This document shows positions 8,711 through 17,925 of a stretch of 64,000 nt of DNA, piece by piece. Every line of letters starts with the position of its first letter. The stretch's first letter is position 1. This stretch comes from Achromobacter dolens (lineage in GTDB: Bacteria; Pseudomonadota; Gammaproteobacteria; Burkholderiales; Burkholderiaceae_B). The stretch is taken from assembly GCF_902859745.1 (NCBI RefSeq), contig NZ_CADIJW010000008.1, positions 102,009 through 166,008 of the forward strand, given 5' to 3'. The notes beneath the pieces were generated by a model. That model was given only the letters and a program-made list of their open reading frames with translations. It was not told the origin of the DNA and searched no databases. A program made the translations under genes and the position numbers.

Positions 8711-9826
8711 ATGAAGATACTGATGCTGGTCAGTTCCATGCATGCCGGGGGCGCCGAGCGCGTGGCCGCCACGCTGGTCAACGCGTGGGCCGAACGCGGC
8801 GACGACGTCACCCTGACGCCGACCTATTCGTCCAAGGGCACCTGCTTCTACCCGCTGTCGGACAAGGTCAAGCTGGACTGGCTGGCGGACCTGGCCGGCA
8901 CGCGCGTATCGGGGCCGATGGCGGCGTTCAAGCGCCTGCTGACGCTGCGCCGGCATATCCGCGACACCGCGCCGGACGTGGTGGTGTCATTCCTGACCAA
9001 CGTCAACGTGGCCGCCATCCTGGCCACCCGTGGCCTGCGCGTGCCGCTGATCGTCTGCGAGCGGACCAACCCGGTCGCCGAGACCACCACCGGCACGATC
9101 TGGCGTCGGTTGCGCCGCCTGCTGTACCCGCGCGCCGACATGGTGACGGTGCAGGCGGCCGACACGGCCGGTCCGTTCTCGCGCCAGGTGCCGGGCATCA
9201 AGCGCCTGGCCGTGATTCCCAACCCCTTGCCCGCGCCGCTGCTGGACGCGCCGCTGGTGCCGCAGCATGACGACGGCGCGCCGCGCACGCTGCTGGCGAT
9301 GGGGCGGCTGGTGACCGACAAGCAATTCGACCTGCTGATCGATGTCTTCGCGCAACTGGCGCCGGACTTTCCCGACTGGAACCTGCGTATCTGGGGCGAA
9401 GGCCCGGAGCGCGGGGCGCTGGAGGAACAGGTCGCGCGCCTGGGGCTGCAGTCGCGGATCAGCCTGCCGGGCCGCACTGAAACGCCCTGGGATGAATTGG
9501 CCCAGGGCCAGGCGTTCGTGCTCAGTTCGCTGGTCGAGGGCTTTCCCAACGTGCTGCTGGAAGCGATGGCGCTGGGCCTGCCCTGCGCCGCGTTCGACTG
9601 CCCCAGCGGCCCGCGCGAAATGACGCGTGACGGCCAGGACGCGCTGCTGGTGCCCGCGGGGGACCGTGACGCGCTGCGCGAGTCGCTGCGCCGCCTGCTC
9701 GGCGACGTGACGTTGCGCCGGCAATTCGGCCAACGCGGCGCCGCCGCGGTGCGCCAGCGTTATGCGCTGGCCAGCGTGCTGATGGAATGGGACGAATTGT
9801 TCGAAGCGGTGAGGGAAGGCCGATGA
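8711..9826 (+). CDS. GT4-family glycosyltransferase
   Basis: GT-B fold glycosyltransferase of 371 residues, acting in the cytoplasm on lipid-linked glycan. The N-terminus MLVSSMHAGGAERVAATL matches the domain start of the gene at 5584. The C-terminal domain has AMGRLVTDKQFDLLI, WGEGPERGALEEQ and VEGFPNVLLEAMALG (E-x7-E). It begins 3 bp after the amidotransferase stop, and its own stop overlaps the next start as ATGA at 9823-9826, so translation is coupled in both directions. Specificity is unknown. Confidence 0.85.
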   Translation: MKILMLVSSMHAGGAERVAATLVNAWAERGDDVTLTPTYSSKGTCFYPLSDKVKLDWLADLAGTRVSGPMAAFKRLLTLRRHIRDTAPDVVVSFLTNVNVAAILATRGLRVPLIVCERTNPVAETTTGTIWRRLRRLLYPRADMVTVQAADTAGPFSRQVPGIKRLAVIPNPLPAPLLDAPLVPQHDDGAPRTLLAMGRLVTDKQFDLLIDVFAQLAPDFPDWNLRIWGEGPERGALEEQVARLGLQSRISLPGRTETPWDELAQGQAFVLSSLVEGFPNVLLEAMALGLPCAAFDCPSGPREMTRDGQDALLVPAGDRDALRESLRRLLGDVTLRRQFGQRGAAAVRQRYALASVLMEWDELFEAVREGR

Positions 9827-10980
9827 GCGGAGCGACCTTGCGCGTGGTGCACGTGATTGCCGGCCTGGGGCAGGGCGGCGCCGAATCCGTGCTGTGGCGC
9901 CTGGCCACCTATCCGGGGCAGGCGGTCGAGCACATCGTCGTGTCGCTGACCGACGAAGGCGTCTACGGCGAGCGGCTGCGCGCCGCCGGCGTGACGGTGC
10001 AAACGCTGGACATGCCGCGCGGCCGCATCACGCTTGGAGGCTTCCTGGCCTTGCGCCGATTGATCGCCGCGGCCCGCCCCGACGCCGTGCAGACCTGGAT
10101 GTACCACGCCGACCTGATCGGCGGCCTGGCGGCGCGCCTGGCCGGCGTGCGCGCCGTCGCCTGGGGCATCCGCAATTCCGGCGCGCATCTCGAGCGCAGC
10201 AGCCGGTCTGCCCGCATGGTGCTGCGCGCCTGCGCGCTGCTGTCGGGCGTGCTGCCCGGCGCCATCGTCTGCGCCGCGCAGGACGCGGCCGAACGGCATG
10301 CGGCCAAGGGCTATCGTCGCGATCGCATGGTGGTGATCGCCAACGGCTACGACCTGTCGCGCTATGCGCCCGACGCGGCAGCGCGGGAACGGGTGCGCGG
10401 CCAGTGGGGCCTGGCCGGCGATGTGCCAGTGATCGGCTGCGTGGCGCGCTGGGACCCGTTGAAGGACCATGCCAACCTGCTGCGCGCGGTGGCGGCGCTG
10501 GTGCGCGATGGCCGCGACGGCGGCCTGCGCTGTGTGCTGGTGGGACGCGGCATGACCGTGGACAACCCTGAATTGATGGCGCTGGTCGACAAGCTCGACC
10601 TGCGCGAACGGCTGGTGCTGGCCGGCCCGAGCGACGACGTGCCGGCCGTGATGAACGGGCTGGACCTGCACGTGCTCTCCAGTTGCGCCGAAGGCTTCCC
10701 CAACGTGGTGGCCGAGGCCATGGCCTGCGGGGCGTACTGCGTGGCGACGGACGTGGGCGACGCAGCCTACATCATCGGCGACACCGGCGTGGTGGTGCCG
10801 CCCGAGCAGCCCGAGGCGCTGGCGCGCGGCATCGAGACCGCGCTGCGCGAGGTGGCGGCGCGCGGCCGCGGCCGGGCCGGCGAGGCCGGACGGGCCCGGG
10901 TGCTGGAGAATTTCGACCTGGCGCGCATGGTGCAAAGCTACGCCGCGGTGTGGCGCCGTCTGTCCGGAGCATCGGCATGA
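9823..10980 (+). CDS. GT4-family glycosyltransferase
   Basis: GT-B glycosyltransferase, 385 residues. The start at 9823 (MSGATLRVVHVIAGLGQGG) was chosen because it overlaps the previous stop as ATGA; the frame is open further upstream, but only across the neighbour's 3' end. N-terminal GLGQGGAESVLWRL, an RWDPLKDHANLLRA donor-domain segment near residue 210 and CAEGFPNVVAEAMACG near residue 290 fix the family. It resembles WbpU/WbnH-like enzymes of O-antigen loci. Sugar specificity cannot be given. Confidence 0.84.
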   Translation: MSGATLRVVHVIAGLGQGGAESVLWRLATYPGQAVEHIVVSLTDEGVYGERLRAAGVTVQTLDMPRGRITLGGFLALRRLIAAARPDAVQTWMYHADLIGGLAARLAGVRAVAWGIRNSGAHLERSSRSARMVLRACALLSGVLPGAIVCAAQDAAERHAAKGYRRDRMVVIANGYDLSRYAPDAAARERVRGQWGLAGDVPVIGCVARWDPLKDHANLLRAVAALVRDGRDGGLRCVLVGRGMTVDNPELMALVDKLDLRERLVLAGPSDDVPAVMNGLDLHVLSSCAEGFPNVVAEAMACGAYCVATDVGDAAYIIGDTGVVVPPEQPEALARGIETALREVAARGRGRAGEAGRARVLENFDLARMVQSYAAVWRRLSGASA

Positions 10981-12110
10981 GCGCCGCCCGTCGTCTGCTG
11001 TTCGTGGTCAACAACCCGGCGTTCTTCATGTCGCACCGGCTGCCGGTGGCGCAGGCCGCGCAGCGCGCCGGCTATGACGTGCATGTGGCCACGATGGACG
11101 GCCCGACCGTCGCCGACATCGTCGCGCTGGGCATGACCCATCACGTCATTCCGATGACGCGCAGCGGCAAGCATCCGCTGCAGGAGCTGGGCACGCTGCT
11201 GGCGCTGCTGCGCCTGTTTCGGCGGCTGCGGCCCCAGGTGGTGCACCTGGTGACCATCAAGCCTGTGCTGTATGGCGGCATCGCTGCGCGCCTGGCGCGC
11301 GTGCCCGGCATGGTGGCCGCGATTTCCGGCCTGGGCTTCGTGTTCCTGTCCAATTCCCTGAAGATGCGTCTGGTGCGCTCGGTGGTGGCGCGCCTGTATC
11401 GCCTGGCGCTGGGCCATCCCAACAGCCGGGTGATATTCCAGAACGCCAGCGACCGCGACATGCTCAAGTCGCTGGGCGCCGTGCGCGACGAGCAGGTGGT
11501 GCTGATCCGCGGCGCCGGCGTCGATCTGGATCTGTGCCAGGCGCTGCCGGAGCCGGCGGCGCCGCCCGTGGTGGCCACCATGGTGGCGCGGCTGCTGCGC
11601 GACAAGGGCGTGTGGGAATTCGTCGAGGCGGCGCGGCTGCTGCGCGCGCGCGGCGTGCCGGTGACCATGCGGCTGGTGGGCGGCGTGGACGCCGGCAATC
11701 CGACCTCGGCCACGCCGGCCGAGGTCGAGGCCTGGCAGCGCGAGGGTTGCGTCGAGGCGTTGGGCGAGCGCTCGGATGTGCCGCGGCTGTATGCGGCGTC
11801 GCACATCGCCGTGCTGCCGTCCTATCGTGAAGGCCTGCCCAAGTCGCTGATCGAGGCGGCCGCCTGCGGCCGCGCGGTGGTGACGACAGACGTGCCGGGC
11901 TGCCGTGACGCGATCGAGCCGGACGAGACCGGTCTGCTGGTGCCGGTGCGGGACCCGCAGGCCCTGGCCGACGCCATCGCGCGGCTCGCCGAGGACGCTG
12001 CCCTGCGCCAGTCGATGGGGGCGGCCGGCCGCGCCTTGGCCGAGCGCGAATTCAACATCGAGCGGGTGGCACGCATCCACGTCGAGTTGTACGACACCCT
12101 GAGCGCCTGA
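10977..12110 (+). CDS. GT4-family glycosyltransferase, WbpT/PglA-like
   Basis: Last gene of the glycan operon, 377 residues. The ATG at 10977 overlaps the previous stop (ATGA). The N-terminal domain carries FVVNNPAFFMSHRLPVAQAA and an ISGLGFVF motif near residue 115, characteristic of the WbpT/PglA subgroup that often uses UDP-GalNAc or UDP-GalNAcA. The donor site EGLPKSLIEAAACGRAVVT is near residue 284. The epimerase/dehydrogenase pair at the head of the locus would supply such donors. The operon then meets the convergent ggt gene 7 bp downstream, with no obvious terminator between. Confidence 0.85.
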   Translation: MSAARRLLFVVNNPAFFMSHRLPVAQAAQRAGYDVHVATMDGPTVADIVALGMTHHVIPMTRSGKHPLQELGTLLALLRLFRRLRPQVVHLVTIKPVLYGGIAARLARVPGMVAAISGLGFVFLSNSLKMRLVRSVVARLYRLALGHPNSRVIFQNASDRDMLKSLGAVRDEQVVLIRGAGVDLDLCQALPEPAAPPVVATMVARLLRDKGVWEFVEAARLLRARGVPVTMRLVGGVDAGNPTSATPAEVEAWQREGCVEALGERSDVPRLYAASHIAVLPSYREGLPKSLIEAAACGRAVVTTDVPGCRDAIEPDETGLLVPVRDPQALADAIARLAEDAALRQSMGAAGRALAEREFNIERVARIHVELYDTLSA

Positions 12111-12117
12111 AGCGGCC

Positions 12118-13809
12118 TCAGTGGCCCAGCGCGGCGCCGTCGCGCCGGGGGTCGGCGGCGCCATCCAGCCCTTGCGGCGTCACGCGGATCGCGGCGGCGC
12201 CGCTTTTCATTTCCACCTGTTCGATCTTGTGGCCCTGCGCGGCCAGCCGCGCGGCGGTTTGCTCCGGGACGCGGCCTTTCTCGATCTGGCTGCGGCCGGT
12301 GTTGCCTGCCACGTGCGGCAATGCCAGCGCATCGGCCGGGCGCAGGCCCCAGGCCAGCGTGCCGACCACGGCCTGGGCGATGTAGTCGACGATGTAGCCG
12401 CCGCCCGCCGAGCCGGTGACCAGCGCCAGCTTGCCGTCGCGGTCGAACACCATGGTGGGCGCCATCGAGGTGACCGGCCGCTTGTTGGGCGCCATGGCAT
12501 TGGGCGCGCCCTTGCCATGCGCCGACGAGAAATTGGTCAGCGCGTTGTTCAGGAAGAAACCGTGCGGCATGAGCCACGAGCCGAAGTTCAGATTGATGGT
12601 GGTGGTCATCGACAGGGCGTTGCCCTGCGCGTCGACGATGGCGACCTGGCTGGTCTCGGTGGTGCCGGGCGCCTCGGCGCCTGCCGGCGCCGGCACGCCC
12701 GCGAACACGCCGGGACGCGGGTGCGTCACGGCCCTGGCGGACAGCAGCGCGGCGCGTTCTCGCGTGTAGTCGGGCGCGATCAACTGGCGCACCGGCGCCT
12801 TGACCTGGTCCGGATCGCCGATATAGGCCAGCCGGTCGGCGCGGGCGATGCGGGCGCTGTCGATCAGCAGGTGGTCGGCCGCGGCCGAGCCGGGCGCGAG
12901 CGTGTCGATGCGGCGCGCCGCCAGCATGCCCAGTTGCTGCAGCACGGATACGCCGCCGAAGCTGGGCGGGGGGAAGGTGCAGACTTTCCATGACAGGAAG
13001 GGGCCGCAGATCGGCGTGCGTTCCGCCGGCCGATAGGCGGCCAGGTCCTGCGCCTGCATCAGGCTGGGATACTTGCCCGCGCCCACGGCGGCGAGGACGT
13101 CGGCGGTCAGCGCGCCGTGGTTGATGGCATCGGGATCGGCCGCGACCTTGCGCAGCGCGTCGGCCAGTAGCGGATTGCGGACCGTGGCGCCGACCGGCAG
13201 CACCTGGCCCTGCGCGTCGTAGAAGATTTTGCGGATCGCCGGATTCTCGGCCAACTGAGGCAGCCGCCGCAGGCTGTCGTGCAGATAAGGCGACATCGGG
13301 AAACCGTCTTCGGCGCTGCGGATGCCGGCCTGGAACAGGCTGGCCCAGGGCAGCTTGCCATAGCGCTGGTGCGCCAGCGCCATGACGCGCACGGTGCCGG
13401 GCACGCCGACCGGCCGGCCGTAGCGCGCCACGTCCTTGAGCGGCAGGGTGTCGCCGTTGACGTCGGTGCGCAGGCTGGCGGTGACGCGCGCCGGCGCCGC
13501 GGCCAGGCCGTCCAGCGCCGACAGCGTGGCGCTGCCCTGATCCCACACCAGCATCAACGAACCGCCGCCCAGGCCGGACGATTGCGGTTCCACCACGGTC
13601 AGCACCATCTGCACGGCGATGGCGGCGTCGACTACGCTGCCGCCGCGCTTGAGGGCGTCGAGTCCGGCGGCGGCGGCCAGCGGATTGGCGGCGGCAACCA
13701 TCCCTGCCAGGGATTGGGTCTGCGTGTTGGTCTGGGCCTGGGCGGAGGCGGCCGCGCACAAGGCGAGGGCGGCCAGGAAACGCGCGGGGCTGCGGGCTAG
13801 CGTAGGCAT
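12118..13809 (-). CDS. ggt: Gamma-glutamyltransferase precursor
   Basis: Periplasmic Ntn-hydrolase that hydrolyses or transfers the gamma-glutamyl group of glutathione. The 563-residue precursor begins with a signal peptide (Ala/Leu-rich core ending near ASAQAQ at residue 25). The autocleavage and nucleophile threonine lies in GTTETSQVAIVDAQGNALSM near residue 375, dividing large and small subunits. The oxyanion and substrate loop TGSAGGGYIVDYIAQAV is near residue 465. It is convergent with the glycan operon and separated from pgi by about 120 bp, so it is probably an independent unit. Confidence 0.9.
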   Translation of the reverse strand: MPTLARSPARFLAALALCAAASAQAQTNTQTQSLAGMVAAANPLAAAAGLDALKRGGSVVDAAIAVQMVLTVVEPQSSGLGGGSLMLVWDQGSATLSALDGLAAAPARVTASLRTDVNGDTLPLKDVARYGRPVGVPGTVRVMALAHQRYGKLPWASLFQAGIRSAEDGFPMSPYLHDSLRRLPQLAENPAIRKIFYDAQGQVLPVGATVRNPLLADALRKVAADPDAINHGALTADVLAAVGAGKYPSLMQAQDLAAYRPAERTPICGPFLSWKVCTFPPPSFGGVSVLQQLGMLAARRIDTLAPGSAAADHLLIDSARIARADRLAYIGDPDQVKAPVRQLIAPDYTRERAALLSARAVTHPRPGVFAGVPAPAGAEAPGTTETSQVAIVDAQGNALSMTTTINLNFGSWLMPHGFFLNNALTNFSSAHGKGAPNAMAPNKRPVTSMAPTMVFDRDGKLALVTGSAGGGYIVDYIAQAVVGTLAWGLRPADALALPHVAGNTGRSQIEKGRVPEQTAARLAAQGHKIEQVEMKSGAAAIRVTPQGLDGAADPRRDGAALGH

Positions 13810-13928
13810 GGGGCGCTCCGGGAAGGACGACGGGCCATTATTCGCCCGTCATGGCGTCCTGTCCATAGCGGCCCCGGCGCGGCCTGGCGCGCCGCTGCAG
13901 CACCGGGCCAGCCGCCGTGGCGGGGGGG

Positions 13929-15494
13929 CTACGCCGGAGCGCGTCGCGCGATGGCGTCGATCCAGAAGCGGGTGGAGGGGTCCTGCGGCGCGACCTGTTG
14001 CGACGGCGAGTCCAGCTCGCGGATGATGTTCTTGGCCAGGGCCTTGCCGAATTCCACGCCCCACTGGTCGAACGGATTGATGCCCCAGATAACGCCTTGC
14101 GCGAACACCTTGTGCTCGTACAGCGCCAGCAATGCGCCCAGCGTGTAGGCCTCCAGGTGCGGCAGCACGATCAGTGACGAGGGCCGGCCGCCAGGATGCA
14201 CCTTGTGCTGCGCCAGCAGGCGCGCGCGCGCCGGATCGGCTTCGACCCGCGAGGTCTCCGCGAGCGCTTCCTCGAACGATTTGCCGCGCAGCAGCGCGGC
14301 GCGCTGGGCCAGGCAATTGGCGATCAGCAGTTCGTGGTGGCGGGCATAGGCGTGGTCGGGCTGCTCGCACAGGATGAAATCGACGGGCGCGCCCGCGGTG
14401 TCCTGGTGCAGCCATTGGAAGAAGGTGTGCTGGCAGTCCGTGCCCGGCATGCCCCAGACGGCCGGACCGGTCGGTACGCCAGTGGGGCTGCCGTCCGCCG
14501 TGGCCACCTTGCCGAGCGATTCCATCTCGAGCTGCTGGGCCCAGGGGACCACGTGGAAGAGGCGCGAATCGTACGGCGCGATGACCAGCGAGTCGAAGCC
14601 CAGCACGCTGCGGTTGACCACGCCGGCCAGGGCCAGTTGCAGCGGCGCGTTTTCGGCCAGCGGCGCATGGTGGAAATGCTCGTCCATGGCGGCGGCGCCC
14701 GCCAGCAACTGGTCGAAGGTGTCGTTGCCCAGCGCCAGCGCGACCGGCAGGCCGATGGCCGACCACAGCGAATAGCGCCCGCCGACCCAGTCCCAGATCT
14801 GGAAGATGTGGTCCGGCGAGATGCCCAGGTTGAGCGCGGCCTCGACGTTGGCGGTTACGGCGACCACCTGCTTGATCGGATCCGCCACGCCGGCGTCGCG
14901 CAGCCAGTTCATGGCGACTTCGGCATTGGCCAGCGGTTCTGTGGTGGTGAACGATTTGGACGCCACGATCACCAGCGTCTCGTGCGGGTCGAGGTGCACC
15001 ATGGCGTCGGCTACCGAGTGCGAATCGACGTTCGAGGCAAAGTGGACTTCGCGATGGATGCCGCCGTAGCGCAGCGCCCGGTTGACCAGGCGCGGCCCCC
15101 AGTCGCTGCCGCCGATGCCCAGGTGCAGCACGCAGCGGTAGCGCTTGTTGGCGTCGGCCTCGCGCACGAACTGGCGCACGCGTTCACGTTCGGCCAGCAC
15201 GGCCGCGGCCACCATGGCAGGCGGCTGGGCCGCGCGCAGCGCGGTATGCCAGGCCGGGCGCTGCTCTGTCCAGTTGGCGTTGCCGCCGTCGAACAGCCGC
15301 GCGCGCGCCGCCTCGAAGCCTTGCTGCTCCAGCAGCGCGGCCGCGGCCTCCTGCAATGCCGGCGAATGCGCCTGCGCGGTCAAGTCCAGGCGCAGCCCGG
15401 GGGCGTTGATCAGTCGCAGTTGCTCGCCGCGCCGGTCGGCGTTGCGTGCCGCGGTGGCGAAGCGGGTCCAGGCGGGGCTGTTGAGCAGTGGCAT
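13929..15494 (-). CDS. pgi: Glucose-6-phosphate isomerase
   Basis: Interconverts glucose 6-phosphate and fructose 6-phosphate in the cytoplasm. At 521 residues it is slightly shorter than the E. coli enzyme. Signatures seen are HLGIGGSDWGPRLVNRAL near residue 127, ASKSFTTTEPLAN (SIS fold, phosphate binding) near residue 178, and GINPFDQWGVEFGKALAKNI near the C-terminus. It starts 5 bp after the stop of the phosphohexomutase gene, so the two form an operon supplying fructose-6-P/glucose-6-P/glucose-1-P interconversion. That can feed UDP-sugars for the glycan genes, although the operons are separate. Confidence 0.95.
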   Translation of the reverse strand: MPLLNSPAWTRFATAARNADRRGEQLRLINAPGLRLDLTAQAHSPALQEAAAALLEQQGFEAARARLFDGGNANWTEQRPAWHTALRAAQPPAMVAAAVLAERERVRQFVREADANKRYRCVLHLGIGGSDWGPRLVNRALRYGGIHREVHFASNVDSHSVADAMVHLDPHETLVIVASKSFTTTEPLANAEVAMNWLRDAGVADPIKQVVAVTANVEAALNLGISPDHIFQIWDWVGGRYSLWSAIGLPVALALGNDTFDQLLAGAAAMDEHFHHAPLAENAPLQLALAGVVNRSVLGFDSLVIAPYDSRLFHVVPWAQQLEMESLGKVATADGSPTGVPTGPAVWGMPGTDCQHTFFQWLHQDTAGAPVDFILCEQPDHAYARHHELLIANCLAQRAALLRGKSFEEALAETSRVEADPARARLLAQHKVHPGGRPSSLIVLPHLEAYTLGALLALYEHKVFAQGVIWGINPFDQWGVEFGKALAKNIIRELDSPSQQVAPQDPSTRFWIDAIARRAPA

Positions 15495-15499
15495 GTTTT

Positions 15500-16891
15500 C
15501 TAAAAGGGCAGGGAGGCGTCGGGCGCCAGTTTAGCCAGTTCGCGCCGGAAGTCACCTTGGATACGGGCCAGCGCCTCGGCGGTTTGCGCCTCGAAGCGCA
15601 GCACCACGACCGGCGTGGTGTTGGACGGGCGGGCCAGGCCGAAGCCATCGGGATATTCGGCGCGCACGCCGTCGATGGTGACCACGCGCGTTGCGCCAGG
15701 GAACTGGCCCTGTTCCTGCAGCGCCTGCACCAGCGTGAAGGGCTGGCCTTCTTCCATTTCCAGCTTCAGTTCGGGGGTCGAGACGTCCTGCGGCAGGGCC
15801 TCCAGCGGCGCGCCGGCGTCGGCATGGCGCGACACGATTTCCAGCAGGCGGGCGCCGGTGTAGAGTCCGTCGTCGAAACCATACCAGCGTTCCTTGAAGA
15901 AGATATGGCCGCTCATCTCTCCGGCCAGCGGCGCGCCGGTTTCGGCCAGCTTGGCCTTGACCAGCGAGTGGCCTGTCTTCCACATCAGCGGTTCGCCGCC
16001 CGCCGCCTGCACCGACAGCCCGACATGGCGGCTGCACTTGACGTCATAGATGATGGTGGCGCCGGGATTGCGTTCCAGCACGTCGCGGGCGAACAGCACC
16101 AGTTGGCGGTCGGGCCAGATGATCTGGCCGGACTTGGTCACCACGCCGAGGCGGTCGCCGTCGCCGTCGAAGGCCAGGCCGAGCTCGCAGTCAGTGGTGG
16201 CCAGGCAGTGGATCAGGTCCTGCAGATTCTTCGGTTCAGCGGGATCGGGGTGGTGGTTGGGGAAGGTGCCGTCCACTTCGCAGAACAGTTCGGTGACCTC
16301 GCAGCCCAGGGCGCGGAACAGCTTGGGGGCGATGGCGCCGGCGACGCCGTTGCCGCAGTCGATCGCGATCTTCATGGGGCGGGCGAGTTTCACGCCCGAG
16401 GCGACGCGCGCGATGTACGCGGCCACCAGGTCCAGTTCGCGGCGCACGCCAGTGCGGGCCGCGGGCGCGTCCGGGCCGCCGTTCATGCGGCGCGCCAGGG
16501 CTTGCACGTCCTCGCCGTACAGCGCGCGGCCGCCCATCATCATCTTGAAGCCGTTGTACTTGGGGGGGTTGTGGCTGCCGGTGATGGCCACGCCCGATCC
16601 GGTCTGCATGATGTGGGTGGCGAAATACACCAGCGGCGTGGGCACCTGTCCGATATCCAGGGTATCGACGCCGCCTTCCAGCATGCCTTCCTGCAGCGCC
16701 TGCGACAGCATCTCGCTGCTCAGGCGGCCGTCGCGGCCCACCACCAGCGTCTGCACCCCCTGGTCGCGCGCGACCGCAGCCAGCGCCGCGCCCAGCGAGC
16801 GGGCGAAGCGCGCGTCGATCAGATCCGGGACGGTGCCGCGGATGTCATACGCCTTGAAGACGGAGGAGGGGAATTGAACGTTGTCGGCCAC
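15500..16891 (-). CDS. Phosphomannomutase/phosphoglucomutase (AlgC/ManB family)
   Basis: Alpha-D-phosphohexomutase moving phosphate between C1 and C6 of glucose or mannose phosphates. The 463 residues show all four domain signatures: active serine in TGSHNPPKYNGFK near residue 104, the metal loop FDGDGDRLG near residue 243, the sugar loop GEMSGH near residue 325, and RPSNTTPVVVLRFEA near the C-terminus. This length and the dual-specificity signature fit AlgC-like enzymes better than GlmM. It is first gene of a pair with pgi. The start at 16891 is an ATG (MADNVQFPSS) preceded by an AAGGATCC stretch. Confidence 0.9.
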   Translation of the reverse strand: MADNVQFPSSVFKAYDIRGTVPDLIDARFARSLGAALAAVARDQGVQTLVVGRDGRLSSEMLSQALQEGMLEGGVDTLDIGQVPTPLVYFATHIMQTGSGVAITGSHNPPKYNGFKMMMGGRALYGEDVQALARRMNGGPDAPAARTGVRRELDLVAAYIARVASGVKLARPMKIAIDCGNGVAGAIAPKLFRALGCEVTELFCEVDGTFPNHHPDPAEPKNLQDLIHCLATTDCELGLAFDGDGDRLGVVTKSGQIIWPDRQLVLFARDVLERNPGATIIYDVKCSRHVGLSVQAAGGEPLMWKTGHSLVKAKLAETGAPLAGEMSGHIFFKERWYGFDDGLYTGARLLEIVSRHADAGAPLEALPQDVSTPELKLEMEEGQPFTLVQALQEQGQFPGATRVVTIDGVRAEYPDGFGLARPSNTTPVVVLRFEAQTAEALARIQGDFRRELAKLAPDASLPF

Positions 16892-17163
16892 GTTGGATCC
16901 TTATCGTTTGCCACGGCTTGCAGCGGCGGGACCGTCCAGGATGGTGACGGCCTGCTGGTAAACCCGGATGCCGGCGCATGCCGGCTCCAGGGGACGGACT
17001 TGAATTATCCTCCATTGGGCGTTCGCGTGCCGCCCTGATCTGGTGCGCGATCGACTCCCTTTTCGCCTTGTTCCGGTGCGCCGGAGCAACGGAACCGGAC
17101 CTTTCCTGACCTGTCGGCCGGTGGCATGGAACTTGCTGTTCATCCGAAGGTGATACGCTTGTC

Positions 17164-17829
17164 ATGCAAGCGGAGAGACCAGAAAGACCGGAGGGGCCCA
17201 TGGGAGCCAAAGTATCCACAGTCACGTCATCGGGCGGCGCCCGGCGCAGGCGCGGGCCGCCCACGGACTTCGCCGGGCCGGCCGCCGGGCGGGAACGCCG
17301 GCTCGACATCCATGTATTCGTATCGCCCGAGGGCGAGCTGGCCACGGGCCGCGCCTGGGAGCGCTGTGTCTGGCGCGACGCCCGCGTGTTGATCGCCGAA
17401 TGCCCGGCGCCGCATCTGCCGGCCTCGGTCGAAAGCGCCTTGCGCGGGGTCGCCGCCAGCGTGGCGCGGGACCGCGCCTGGCAGGGCATGGGCACGGTGG
17501 CCTTTTCGCTGGATGACCGCAGCGGCGTGTTCCGCGTGATCCGCGCCGAGGCGCAGCCGCGTTCGGGCGCCGCGGTGGCCGATTTCGAACCGGTCGCGGC
17601 GCATGCGCTGGAAGTGCGCATCGACGGTTGCGCCGACCGCCACATGCCGTGCACGCACCTGCTGGTGTGCGGCGCGACCCGCGGCGAAGCGCTGCGGCGC
17701 GCCTATCGTGCCCTGTCCGAGATGCCGGGCCCCGCGGGCGTGGACCGGGCGTTCCTGATGAACCGCATCGCCTCGCGCGCCTATTGCACGGGCCTGACGG
17801 GGACGCGCCTGGACCAGGCGGTCGGCTAG
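17164..17829 (+). CDS. Degenerate biotin-carboxylase-like protein, probably non-catalytic
   Basis: I know no name for this 221-residue protein, but its order of motifs follows the second half of biotin carboxylases (AccC, MccA). RRLDIHVFV matches the RHIEVQV strand. GRAWERCVWRDARVLIAE matches the GERDCSxQRRxQKxIEE region. GTVAFSLDD matches GTVEFLLD. HALEVRI matches GHAxEVRI, and LLVCGATRGEALRRAYRALSE then GVDRAFLMNRIAS match the C-terminal domain. The segment that should hold the catalytic EMNxRxQVEH reads RAEAQPRSGA, so the metal and substrate residues are gone, and about 45 residues after HALEVRI are missing. Two starts are possible, 17164 (GAAGG at 17146) or 17200 (GGAGGGG at 17190). Neighbours give no clue to function. 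Confidence 0.6.
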   Translation: MQAERPERPEGPMGAKVSTVTSSGGARRRRGPPTDFAGPAAGRERRLDIHVFVSPEGELATGRAWERCVWRDARVLIAECPAPHLPASVESALRGVAASVARDRAWQGMGTVAFSLDDRSGVFRVIRAEAQPRSGAAVADFEPVAAHALEVRIDGCADRHMPCTHLLVCGATRGEALRRAYRALSEMPGPAGVDRAFLMNRIASRAYCTGLTGTRLDQAVG

Positions 17830-17925
17830 ACCGGGCCCCTCGGCTCTGCCAGCCTCTACAATAGTCCGCACCAACCTTGAACAGCGCCCGGGCGCGGCCC
17901 GGCGCGATATTTCCGTGCGGCGCCT

